A DNA stretch of 32,591 nucleotides from an uncultured bacterium (GTDB lineage Bacteria > Planctomycetota > Phycisphaerae > Phycisphaerales > SM1A02): positions 1-32,591 of the forward strand of contig CAITDI010000083.1 of NCBI GenBank assembly GCA_903891095.1, written 5' to 3'. The notes beneath the pieces are model-generated. The model worked only from the letters and a program-made list of their open reading frames with translations, did no database searches and was not told where the DNA came from. Below, piece after piece: positions 14,280 to 21,980 of this stretch. Positions within the stretch are counted from its first letter, which is position 1. Each line of letters begins with the position of its first letter. A program made the position numbers and the translations under genes.

Positions 14280-16376
14280 ATGCTGATCACCACGATTTCA
14301 CTCGCCACTGCGTTGTTCGCCGCTGTTCCTCCCACCAAGACCGAGCCGGTCAAGGACACCGTCCACGGCGTCGAGCTCGTCGACGACTACCGCTGGCTCG
14401 AGTCGCTTGAGAAGGACTCGCCCGACGTCGCCGCGTGGACGACCGCGCAGAACGACATGACGCGCGCAACGCTCGACGCGCTGCCCTGCCGCGAGAGCGT
14501 CGCGAAGTCCCTCGAGAAGTGGATGACGCTCGGCGCCGTGAGCGCGCCGCGCATGACCGACGGCGGCTACTTCTACTCCGAGCGCACGGGCACGCAGAAC
14601 CAGGGCGTGGTCAAGTTCCGCAAGACGCTCGCTGCCGAGCCGCGCACGCTGCTCGATGTGAACGCGCTCGACGCGAAGGGCCTGACCAGCCTCGACTGGT
14701 GGACGCCCAACGACCAAGGCACGCTGATGGCCTTCGGCACCTCGCGCCAAGGCAGCGAGATGAGCGAGCTGCACGTGCTCGACGTCGAGACCGGCAAGTG
14801 GCTCGACGACAAGATCGAGGGCAAGGTCAACCTTTCCGGCTGGATGCCCGACGGCAAGAGCTTCTTCTACTCGGGCCTGCGCGACATCAAGGACGCGTAC
14901 TCGCGCGAGACGCGCTACCACCGCCTCGGCTGGGACGCCGCGCAGGACAAGATCGTCGTCAAGCAGACGAATCCCAGCGAGATCCCCAGCGCAGGCCCGT
15001 CGCGCGACGGCAAGTGGCTCATCGGCTCGCTCTCGAAGGGCTGGCAGGCGAACGACCTCTGGATCGCGCCGCTCGAGCCGTGGTTCGAGCGCGGCGAGCT
15101 CGACAAGACCGTGCTCGCCGAAGGCCTCGACGGCAGCTTCTCGCCGATCGAAGTGATCGACGGCACGCTCTACATCATGACCACCTTCGGCACGCCGAAG
15201 GGCAGCGTGATGTCCATCGACCTCGCCAAGCCCGCGCGCGAGAACTGGCGCCTGATCCTCGCCGAGCGCAAGGACATGGTGCTCGAGGGCGTCTCGGTCG
15301 CGAAGGGCCTGTTCGTCACCACCTGGTCGAAGGACGTCTGCACGCAGTTCGAGCGCATGACGACGAGCGGCAAGGTCCTCGGCGCGATCACGCTGCCGGG
15401 CCTCGGCACCGCGTCGATCTCGACCGACGACAAGCGCACCGAGGCGTTCGTGAGCTACACCAGCTACGACGCGCCGCGCGCGATCTACTCGACCGAACTC
15501 GGCGACGGCACCAAGGAGCCGAAGCTCACGATGTGGGCCAAGACCGAGATCCCCGGCGATCTCTCGGGCTTTACCGTCGAGCAGAAGCGCGCCAAGTCCA
15601 AGGACGGCACCGAGGTGCCGATGTTCATCGTCCACAAGAAGGGCCTCAAGCTCGACGGCAACAACCCGACGCTGCTCTACGCCTACGGCGGCTTCAACGT
15701 GTCGCTCACGCCGGCGTTCAACCCGACGATCGTGCCGTGGCTCGAGGCGGGCGGCGTGTACGTCGTCGCAAACCTGCGCGGCGGCGGCGAGTTCGGCGAG
15801 TCGTGGCACAAGGACGGCATGCAGGCGCGCAAGCAGAACGTGTTCGACGACTTCTACGCGAGCGCCGAGTGGCTCATCGCCAACAAGTACACCAGCACCC
15901 CGCACCTCGCGATCGAAGGCGGCTCCAACGGCGGACTGCTCACGGGCGTCGCGACCACGCAGCGGCCCGATCTCTTCTCCGCGGCGCTGATCGAGGTGCC
16001 GCTGCTCGACATGGTGCGCTTCCAGAACTTCCTGATCGCGCGCTACTGGGTGCCCGAGTACGGCTCCAGCGAGGACCCGGCGCAGTTCAAGACGCTGCTC
16101 GCGTACTCCCCCTACCACAACATCAAGAAGGGCCAGAAGTACCCCGCGATGCTCGTGACCGCGGGCGAGAACGACTCGCGCGTCCATCCGCTGCACGCGC
16201 GCAAGTTCGTCGCGCGCATGCAGGCGCAGGCCGCGAACGACCAGGCCAAGGACCAGATCCTGCTCTGGGTCGACCGCGACGCCGGCCACGGCCAGGGCAA
16301 GCCGCTCGCGCTGCGCATCCGCGACGCGGCGGACCACTGGACGTTCGTGATGAGCCACACGGGCTGCTGCAAGTAA
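14280..16376 (+). CDS. Prolyl oligopeptidase family serine peptidase (S9A)
   Basis: Cuts short peptides after proline. 698 residues from the ATG at 14280, normal for the family: N-terminal segment DYRWLESLEKDSPDVAAWT, a seven-bladed propeller (about 75-415) and an alpha/beta-hydrolase domain. Catalytic triad: S549 in EGGSNGGLLTG, D632 in AGENDSRVHP, H670 in DRDAGHGQGK. The first 15 residues (LITTISLATALFAAV) are hydrophobic, so it is probably exported to the periplasm. I chose 14280 over 14256 because GGAG lies 5 nt upstream and the -10-like box overlaps 14256; the longer form would give the signal peptide a positive charge, so the choice is not certain. It ends before a strong terminator. 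Confidence 0.95.
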   Translation: MLITTISLATALFAAVPPTKTEPVKDTVHGVELVDDYRWLESLEKDSPDVAAWTTAQNDMTRATLDALPCRESVAKSLEKWMTLGAVSAPRMTDGGYFYSERTGTQNQGVVKFRKTLAAEPRTLLDVNALDAKGLTSLDWWTPNDQGTLMAFGTSRQGSEMSELHVLDVETGKWLDDKIEGKVNLSGWMPDGKSFFYSGLRDIKDAYSRETRYHRLGWDAAQDKIVVKQTNPSEIPSAGPSRDGKWLIGSLSKGWQANDLWIAPLEPWFERGELDKTVLAEGLDGSFSPIEVIDGTLYIMTTFGTPKGSVMSIDLAKPARENWRLILAERKDMVLEGVSVAKGLFVTTWSKDVCTQFERMTTSGKVLGAITLPGLGTASISTDDKRTEAFVSYTSYDAPRAIYSTELGDGTKEPKLTMWAKTEIPGDLSGFTVEQKRAKSKDGTEVPMFIVHKKGLKLDGNNPTLLYAYGGFNVSLTPAFNPTIVPWLEAGGVYVVANLRGGGEFGESWHKDGMQARKQNVFDDFYASAEWLIANKYTSTPHLAIEGGSNGGLLTGVATTQRPDLFSAALIEVPLLDMVRFQNFLIARYWVPEYGSSEDPAQFKTLLAYSPYHNIKKGQKYPAMLVTAGENDSRVHPLHARKFVARMQAQAANDQAKDQILLWVDRDAGHGQGKPLALRIRDAADHWTFVMSHTGCCK

Positions 16377-16419
16377 CCTCGAAGCACGCGCGGAAACCGC
16401 GCACCCACTCCAACCGCTC

Positions 16420-16460
16420 CCGCGGGCCACGCGATCTACCGCGTGGCCCGCGGTGTTTTT
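16420..16460 (+). terminator. Intrinsic terminator after the S9 peptidase gene
   Basis: A perfect 14-bp GC stem (CCGCGGGCCACGCG at 16420-16433 with CGCGTGGCCCGCGG at 16440-16453), a 6-nt loop, and TGTTTTT right after it. Confidence 0.93.
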
Positions 16461-16537
16461 GCCCCAATGCCGCGCACAACGCCCGAGAAACCGCGCCCGC
16501 GCTGAAGTCGCATGGGGCGCGTGCCGATGGCGGATCC

Positions 16538-17950
16538 GTGCGGTCCTACGACCTCATCTCCATTGGCTCGGGTCCCGCCGGCGAGAAAGCCGCGCTGGTT
16601 GCGGCGCAATACGGCCGTCGCGCGGCGATCGTCGAGATGGCCCCGCGCCCAGGCGGCGCGATGGTCAACACCGGCACCGTCGCGTCGAAGGTCCTGCGCG
16701 AGACTGCGCTCGTCGCGAGCGCGCTGCGCCGCCGACCCATCCCCGGCTTCGAGAACTCCGTGCCCAAGGGCATGTCGATGCAGCAGTTCATGGCGCGCCG
16801 CACGCTCGTCCAGATGGAGGAGCACGACCACATCGAGGAGCGTCTCGAGGGCTCGGGCGTCGAGATCATCCACGGTCGCGGCGAGATCGTCGACGAGCAC
16901 ACCGTGCGCGTCACCTGCGACGACGGCTCGTCGCATCTCCTCACCACCGAGTTCATCCTCGTCGCGACGGGTTCGTCGCCTGCGCGCGGAAAGAACGTCG
17001 ATTTCGGCCATCCCGCGATCGTCGACGCCGACGGCATCCTCGAGCTCGAGCGCATGCCGCACTCGCTCGTCGTCGTCGGCGCAGGCGTGATCGGCAGCGA
17101 GTACGCAAGCATCTTCGGCGAGCTCGGCGTCGATGTCACGCTGATCGAGCCGCGCAACGCGCTCATGCGCTTTCTCGACGAGGAAGTCCGCAACGTGCTC
17201 GTGCACGGCATGCAGGACGTCGGCATCGAGCTGCGCTTTGGCCACAGCGTCTCGAAGGTCGAAGGCCTCGCGAGCGGCGGCGCGCGCACGACGCTCGACG
17301 ACGGAAGCGTCATCGAGAGCGACTGCGTGCTCTGGTCGCTCGGCCGCAACGGCAACACGCGCGGCATCGGCCTCGACAAGATCGGCGTCGCCACCGACGA
17401 ACGCGGCAACATCAAGGTCGATTCGCACTACCGCACGACATGCGCGAGCGTGTTCGCCGCGGGCGACGTGATCGGATTCCCCGCGCTGGCTTCGACCAGC
17501 ATGGAGCAAGGTCGCGTGGCCGCGTGCCACATGTTCGGCATCCCGTTCCTGACCAAGATCGCCGACACGGTGCCGATGGGGATCTACACGATCCCCGCCA
17601 TCGGCGCCGTCGGACTCACCGAGGAAGAAGCCCGCACCGGCGCGCGCGACATCGTCGTGGGCCGCGCGTACTACCGCGACAACGCGCGCGGACGCATGCT
17701 CGGCGACGACCAAGGCCTGCTCAAGGCGGTGTTCGATCGCCGCACGCGCGCGCTGCTCGGCGTGTCGGTCGTGGGCCAGGACGCGACGGAACTGGTGCAC
17801 TTCGGCCAGCTCGCGATCCACAGCGGCCACGGCATGCAGCACCTCATCGAGATGTGCTTCAACTACCCGACGCTGAGCGAGCTCTACAAGGCCGCGGCGT
17901 TCGACGCGATGGCCGCGCTCGCGGCACCGGCCGCGCGCAGCGCTGCGTGA
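16538..17950 (+). CDS. sthA: Soluble pyridine nucleotide transhydrogenase (Si-specific)
   Basis: FAD enzyme that moves hydride between NADPH and NAD+, balancing the two pools in the cytosol. 470 residues from GTG. Seen: FAD-binding SIGSGPAGEKAAL (G10, G12, G15), NAD(P)-binding VVVGAGVIGSEYASIFGELG, FAD second site VFAAGDVIGFPALAST, and the SthA-like stretches MGIYTIPAIGAVGLTEEEA and CFNYPTLSELYKAAA. The redox disulfide of lipoamide dehydrogenase and related reductases is absent: the motif reads GGAMVNTGTVASK (M42 and T47 replace both cysteines), which favours transhydrogenase over dihydrolipoamide dehydrogenase. The GTG at 16538 is the first sensible start; no ATG occurs before the FAD motif in frame. 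Confidence 0.88.
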   Translation: MRSYDLISIGSGPAGEKAALVAAQYGRRAAIVEMAPRPGGAMVNTGTVASKVLRETALVASALRRRPIPGFENSVPKGMSMQQFMARRTLVQMEEHDHIEERLEGSGVEIIHGRGEIVDEHTVRVTCDDGSSHLLTTEFILVATGSSPARGKNVDFGHPAIVDADGILELERMPHSLVVVGAGVIGSEYASIFGELGVDVTLIEPRNALMRFLDEEVRNVLVHGMQDVGIELRFGHSVSKVEGLASGGARTTLDDGSVIESDCVLWSLGRNGNTRGIGLDKIGVATDERGNIKVDSHYRTTCASVFAAGDVIGFPALASTSMEQGRVAACHMFGIPFLTKIADTVPMGIYTIPAIGAVGLTEEEARTGARDIVVGRAYYRDNARGRMLGDDQGLLKAVFDRRTRALLGVSVVGQDATELVHFGQLAIHSGHGMQHLIEMCFNYPTLSELYKAAAFDAMAALAAPAARSAA

Positions 17951-18121
17951 GACTTCGATGGTTGGACTCCCACGCCCAGTGTTCCGCGGGCTTCCGCCCA
18001 CGGGCATTCGTGCAAGTTGTGACCGTCGACAAGCGTGAATACCCGTCAGGCGCAAGCCTGCGGAGCGGGTTGCGTGAGCCTTCGATGGTCGGACCCCCAT
18101 GCCCACGGGCATTCGTGCAAG
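17944..18121. repeat. Intergenic degenerate direct repeats with hairpins
   Basis: Two kinds of direct repeat lie between sthA and pcrA. TGCGTGAG-x-CTTCGATGGT with its flank occurs at 17944 and at 18071 (about 30 nt, a few mismatches). GCCCACGGGCATTCGTGCAA occurs at 17996 and 18101 without mismatch. Between them a hairpin (18041-18070) has an outer stem ACCCG/CGGGT and an inner stem CAGGC/GCCTG with a GCAA tetraloop. The start overlaps the sthA stop codon. Probably a degenerate repetitive element between convergent genes. Confidence 0.75.
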
Positions 18122-18139
18122 CGCGCGGCACACGCCGCA

Positions 18140-20416
18140 TCACGCACGACTCAGCTTCGCGTGCTCCACGATCAGCGTCTTCAGGCCGACCGAGCGGAAC
18201 GCGATGCGCGCGCGCGTGCCGCCGAAGCCGCGCGCGAGGAACTCGATCTTGCCCACGCCGAAGATCGGGTGGCGCACCATCGAGCCGATCGGGAACATCT
18301 CGCCGACGTCGCGGTCGCTGAACGCGTCGGGCTCGTCGTACTCGATGCGCCCGCCGGCGTAGCGCTCGGTGAGGTCCGTGCGCTGCACATTGGCCGAGGG
18401 AATCTCGCGCACGAACTCGCTCTCGATCGACGCCTGGCGCACGCCGCGTACGGTGCGCGCCGCGGCGGAACAGACCATGAGCGCACGCTCGGCACGCGTC
18501 ATTCCCACGAACAGCAGGCGGCGCTCCTCCTCGATGCCGTCCTCGCCTTCCGACGACGACCGGCTGTGCGGCAGCAGCCCGCTCTCGACGCCGATCACCG
18601 CGACGGTGTCGAACTCGAGGCCCTTCGCGGCGTGCAGCGTCATCAGCGTGACGCTGCCCTGCTCGGGATCGACGGCGTCGGCATCGGCCACGAGCGAGAC
18701 GTTCTCGAGCCAGAGGCGCAGCGCGTCGCCGAGCGTCGGCTGGGCGGGCAACTCATGCCCCAGCGAGGGCGCATCCAGCGGGCGCAAGCCTTCATCGGCA
18801 TCCGCGGTCGGATCGTCGTCCGGCAGCCGGTACTGCGCCGCGGCCGAGACAAGTTCCTCGAGGTTCGCGACGCGTTCGCGCTCGTCGATCGTCGAGTGCT
18901 CGTCGAGCTTGTCGAGGCCGCTCGTCTCGAGCACCTCCGAAACAAAGCTCGCGAGGTCGCCGGGCACGCGCTCGTCGAGCGCCTGCGCGAACCCGCGCAC
19001 CATCAGCACGAAGGCATCGACCGACTTGGCGATCTTGCCGCTCACGACGCCCGCGTTCGCAGCCTGCGCGAACGCCGAGATCAGCGGCAATCCGTTGGAG
19101 ACCGCGTACGCCTCGACCTTGCGCACCGTCGTGTCGCCGATGCCGCGCGTGGGCGTGTTCACGATGCGGCGCAGCGAGACCTCGTCGCGCGGATTCGCGC
19201 ACACGCGCAGGTACGCGAGCGCGTCCTTGATTTCCTTGCGGTCGTAGAAGGCCGTGCCGCGCGCGACCGTCGAGGGGATCAGCTTGCGGCGCAGCGCGTC
19301 CTCGATCACGCGCGAGAGCGCGTTCATGCGGTAGAGCACCGCCATCGAGCGCCACGGCACGCCGTCCTGCGCGCGCTCGGCAAAGAACTCGGCGACCTTG
19401 TCGGCCTCCTCGTGCTCGTCGTTGACCTTGAGCAGGCGCACGGGCATGCCGTCGCCGAGGCCGGTCGTGAGTTCCTTGAACTTGCGCTTGCGGTTGTGGG
19501 CGATGAGCCCCGCCGACGCCGCGACGATGTGGCCGGTCGAGCGGAAGTTCTCGCCGAGCGGAATCACGCGCGCGCCCGCGAAATGCTCCTCGAACTCGAG
19601 GATGTTGGAGATGTCCGCGCCGCGCCAGCCGTAGATCGACTGGTCGGGATCGCCGACGACGAAGAGGTTCTTCGAGCGCTCCGCCAGCGCATGCGCGATC
19701 ACGAACTGCGCGTGGTTGGTGTCCTGGTACTCGTCGACCAGCACCCAGCGGTGGCGGTTCTGCAGGAGTTCGCGCACCTCGGCGTCGTTGCGCAGCAGCA
19801 GCGCGACCTTGAGCAGCAGGTCGTCGAAGTCGACCGCGTTCGAGCGCGTGAGGACCTCCTCGTACGACTTGTAGGCCTTGGCGACCGAGCGCGTCCAGAA
19901 GTCGTTCGCCTCGGCGAGATACGCGGCGGCATCGCGCAGCTTGTTCTTCGCATCGCTGATCTCGCTCAGCACGCTGGCGGGAGTCCACTGCGTGCTCGAG
20001 AGCCCCGCTTCCTCGATCGCGGTCTTGATGACGTCCTTCTGGTCGCCCGCGTCGTAGATCGAGAAACCCGCCTGCAGCCCGATCCGGTCGCCAAAGCGCC
20101 GCAGGATCGCGCAGCAATGCGAGTGGAACGTCGACACCACGAGGCCCGTGCGCGAACCGTCCTCGCGCGCGACCAGCTGCGACACGCGCTCGCGCATCTC
20201 GCCCGCGGCCTTGTTGGTGAAGGTCAGCGCGAGGATCTGCCACGGCGGCACGCCGCGCGCGATGAGCGTCGCGATGCGGCGCGTGATGACGCGCGTCTTG
20301 CCCGAGCCCGGCCCCGCGAGCACCAGCGCCGGCCCCTCGCCATGGATCACCGCCTCGCGCTGCGCGGCGGTCAGTTTGGTGAGGAGGCTCTCGTCGAGTT
20401 CGCGGATGAAAGTCAC
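18140..20416 (-). CDS. pcrA: ATP-dependent 3'-5' DNA helicase, PcrA/UvrD family
   Basis: Superfamily 1 helicase for repair, recombination control and plasmid or replication restart. 758 residues from a GTG start at 20416. Helicase motifs are complete: Q-motif LTAAQREAV, Walker A AGPGSGKTR (about 34-42), Ia LTFTNKAAGEMRERV, II VDEYQDTNHAQF, III GDPDQSIYGWRGAD, IV LGENFRSTGHIV, V MTLHAAKGLEFD, VI EERRLLFVGMTRAE. The C-terminus (GSMVRHPIFGVGKIEFLARG) is the tudor-like domain of PcrA/UvrD that contacts RNA polymerase. The GTG is chosen because the family begins right there and a TAGGAT box lies 7 nt upstream. The frame stays open up to an ATG at 20557, but that extension has no family likeness. 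Confidence 0.94.
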   Translation of the reverse strand: MTFIRELDESLLTKLTAAQREAVIHGEGPALVLAGPGSGKTRVITRRIATLIARGVPPWQILALTFTNKAAGEMRERVSQLVAREDGSRTGLVVSTFHSHCCAILRRFGDRIGLQAGFSIYDAGDQKDVIKTAIEEAGLSSTQWTPASVLSEISDAKNKLRDAAAYLAEANDFWTRSVAKAYKSYEEVLTRSNAVDFDDLLLKVALLLRNDAEVRELLQNRHRWVLVDEYQDTNHAQFVIAHALAERSKNLFVVGDPDQSIYGWRGADISNILEFEEHFAGARVIPLGENFRSTGHIVAASAGLIAHNRKRKFKELTTGLGDGMPVRLLKVNDEHEEADKVAEFFAERAQDGVPWRSMAVLYRMNALSRVIEDALRRKLIPSTVARGTAFYDRKEIKDALAYLRVCANPRDEVSLRRIVNTPTRGIGDTTVRKVEAYAVSNGLPLISAFAQAANAGVVSGKIAKSVDAFVLMVRGFAQALDERVPGDLASFVSEVLETSGLDKLDEHSTIDERERVANLEELVSAAAQYRLPDDDPTADADEGLRPLDAPSLGHELPAQPTLGDALRLWLENVSLVADADAVDPEQGSVTLMTLHAAKGLEFDTVAVIGVESGLLPHSRSSSEGEDGIEEERRLLFVGMTRAERALMVCSAAARTVRGVRQASIESEFVREIPSANVQRTDLTERYAGGRIEYDEPDAFSDRDVGEMFPIGSMVRHPIFGVGKIEFLARGFGGTRARIAFRSVGLKTLIVEHAKLSRA

Positions 20417-20423
20417 AGGGGCG

Positions 20424-20429
20424 ATCCTA
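20424..20429 (-). promoter_or_regulatory. -10 box (TAGGAT) for a probably leaderless pcrA mRNA
   Basis: TAnnnT box on the minus strand ending 7 nt before the GTG at 20416; supports the GTG as start and a message with little or no leader. Confidence 0.45.
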
Positions 20430-20749
20430 CGGGCGAAGCACGCTTCTCCACGGAAGCGCACGCGCTCCCCCACAATCGACAGGCGGCGTCGCGCAGAGCG
20501 CGGGATGTTCGATGTTTGTTCGGTCTCACGCAAGTCCGCAGCGCGCGGAAAGCTCACCTTGGCGCGGCGTGGTCCGGCCGCGACACAGGTTTTCCACCAT
20601 GACGGCCGTCCCTGCTGTCGGTTGAAATCCTGCGGTAGCGTGCGCCTGGCAGGAAGCGCTTCGCCAGGGTCGTTCTGACGCCGTTTCGACCATTCCGAGT
20701 CAACTCAGAAAAAACCTGAAAAGAACAATCACTTGTGGCGCTTCTCTCT
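20430..20749. other. Gene-free stretch between pcrA and the dcd leader promoter
   Basis: No convincing gene on either strand. Two things stand out: a hairpin at 20645-20668 (CCTGGC/GCCAGG outer stem and GAAG/CTTC inner stem), and an AT-rich patch at about 20705-20735 (AGAAAAAACCTGAAAAGAAC) that is foreign to the GC-rich surroundings and lies upstream of the promoter at 20750, roughly where an UP element would be. Confidence 0.5.
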
Positions 20750-20777
20750 TGCGACCCCAATAGGTTGGGGTAGGATC
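20750..20777 (+). promoter_or_regulatory. Promoter with dyad operator for the dcd-nrdJ leader
   Basis: -35 TTGCGA (20750-20755) and -10 TAGGAT (20772-20777) with a 16-bp spacer. The spacer and its edges form a perfect dyad, ACCCCAATAGGTTGGGGT (20755-20772; 7-bp arms, 4-bp centre), a likely protein-binding operator. An AT-rich patch lies upstream. Transcription would start near 20784. Confidence 0.55.
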
Positions 20778-20783
20778 TCTTCG

Positions 20784-21181
20784 CAGACGACTGGTGGAGC
20801 TGTAAGCCGTCTGCGCCAACAACATATTTACTTCTCGGACGTTCACAGGGCGTAGAACGGCATAGACGTGGCATCAACCATGGCCTTCCAACCAAGGCTG
20901 CCAAGCCAAGTCGAGCCAAGTCAGTGTTCTCGCCAACAGTGAATCGAAGTCTTGCCGCCTGAGCGGATGACCGCGACGGAGGCGACTCCAACCGAGAACA
21001 GCGTGAGAGAGCCTGAGAGTTTGCGCCTGTCCAACAACAGGCGCCGTCGATCAGCGTGCGTAGGCGTGAGGCAACAGGTCTCAGGAAGAGACCTGCAACA
21101 AGAAAACTTCGTCTCGAAGCGCATGGTGGCGCGCGAGACGGGGACCGTGCGAGCCGGTGGGGTTCGCCTTCGGTGCGTTGC
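20784..21181 (+). ncRNA. Long structured leader (or separate RNA) upstream of dcd, family unknown
   Basis: About 400 nt without a convincing gene between the predicted start near 20784 and the dcd ATG. Hairpins in order: CGCAGACG/CGTCTGCG (20783-20816, 18-nt loop), CGTTC/GAACG (20840-20859), CCGC/GCGG (20955-20966), GGAG/CTCC with a GCGA tetraloop (20978-20989), GCGCCTGT/ACAGGCGC (21023-21044, 6-nt loop), CAGGTCTC/GAGACCTG (21075-21095, 5-nt loop). No T-run follows the last one, so the RNA probably reads into dcd. I looked for the cobalamin B12 box, glycine and TPP riboswitch cores, tmRNA, 6S, SRP RNA and RNase P signatures and found none. Confidence 0.45.
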
Positions 21182-21844
21182 ATGCCAGTATTGAGTGACA
21201 CCCAAATTCGCGAGCTCGTGTACATCGAGCCGTTCGCGTCGAACGAGAAGCGGCCAGGCGTGGTCAGCTTCGGAGTCTCGAGCTACGGCTACGACGTTCG
21301 CGTGGGCACCAAGTTCAAGATCTTCACCAACGCGACCAGCGGCGGCACCGCCGTGGTCGACCCGAAGAACTTCACCAACGACCTGTTCCTGACGATCGAC
21401 ACGGCCGAGACCGGCCGCGATCACATCATCATCCCGCCGAACTCCTTCGCTCTCGCCGAGACCGTCGAGGAGATCCGGGTCCCGCGCGACGTCCTTGCCA
21501 TCTGCGTCGGCAAGTCGACCTACGCGCGCTGCGGCATCATCGTGAACGTCACCCCGCTCGAGCCCGAGTGGCGCGGCAAGGTCACGATCGAGATCTCCAA
21601 CACCACTCCCCTGCCGGCCAAGATCTACGCCAACGAGGGCATCGCCCAGATGGTGTTCCTCAAGGCCGACCGCGTCTGCGCGACAAGCTACGCAGACAAG
21701 AAGGGCAAGTACCAGGACCAGGTGGGGCTCACCCTACCGATGGTTGATGGTCTTGGGGTTGACGGTCTTGGGGTTGACGGTCTTGGGGTGGATGGTCTTT
21801 CCGCTCCCAGCTCGCAGGCCCGAGTGCCCGCAGGCAGCCACTAA
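21182..21844 (+). CDS. dcd: dCTP deaminase with repeat-encoded C-terminal tail
   Basis: Deaminates dCTP to dUTP, the main source of dUMP for dTTP in many bacteria. 220 residues. Family landmarks: [18 protein letters not shown], the nucleotide-binding [11 protein letters not shown] (R116), [18 protein letters not shown] with the catalytic glutamate E137, and [11 protein letters not shown]. The normal domain ends at about residue 186 (DQVGLTLP). The last 34 residues begin with four VDGLG-type repeats encoded by a 15-bp minisatellite, then [14 protein letters not shown]. The ATG at 21182 is the only start matching the family N-terminus; no Shine-Dalgarno is seen. nrdJ begins 136 nt downstream on the same strand, so the two DNA-precursor enzymes are probably coexpressed. 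Confidence 0.93.
   Translation: MPVLSDTQIRELVYIEPFASNEKRPGVVSFGVSSYGYDVRVGTKFKIFTNATSGGTAVVDPKNFTNDLFLTIDTAETGRDHIIIPPNSFALAETVEEIRVPRDVLAICVGKSTYARCGIIVNVTPLEPEWRGKVTIEISNTTPLPAKIYANEGIAQMVFLKADRVCATSYADKKGKYQDQVGLTLPMVDGLGVDGLGVDGLGVDGLSAPSSQARVPAGSH
21742..21801 (+). repeat. 15-bp coding minisatellite at the 3' end of dcd
   Basis: Four tandem units of GGTTGACGGTCTTGG at 21742, 21757, 21772 and 21787; units 2 and 3 are identical, 1 and 4 differ by a few bases. The period keeps the reading frame and adds VDGLG per unit. Confidence 0.95.
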
Positions 21845-21980
21845 CTCCGTCTCAGACTCGTTACGGCGCGTGCACCCGCCGCCGTATCGCGCCCCGAAAT
21901 ACAGCAACAAACAGCCCGTCGTCCGTCATCACGAAACTCTCCCCACTCAGCTCGATCGATCGCGCAGGAAGCAATAGACA

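Noticed and set aside
14435-16537. Open frame upstream of and continuous with sthA
   Set aside because: It overlaps the S9 peptidase gene in another frame and crosses a strong terminator; the FAD domain begins only after 16538.
20417-20557. N-terminal extension of PcrA from an ATG at 20557
   Set aside because: The 47 extra residues have no resemblance to the family and would run through the promoter-like box at 20424.
21010-21060. Glycine or TPP riboswitch
   Set aside because: CTCTCAGG (minus strand) and CTGAGAG (plus strand) words occur, but the other conserved core parts are missing.
20952-21194. Possible 80-residue gene on the plus strand
   Set aside because: Odd composition, no ribosome-binding site, overlaps the dcd start and lies over several hairpins.
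21845-21980. Cobalamin riboswitch or NrdR box before nrdJ
   Set aside because: No B12 box (GCCACTG-type) and no NrdR palindrome in the 136-nt gap.
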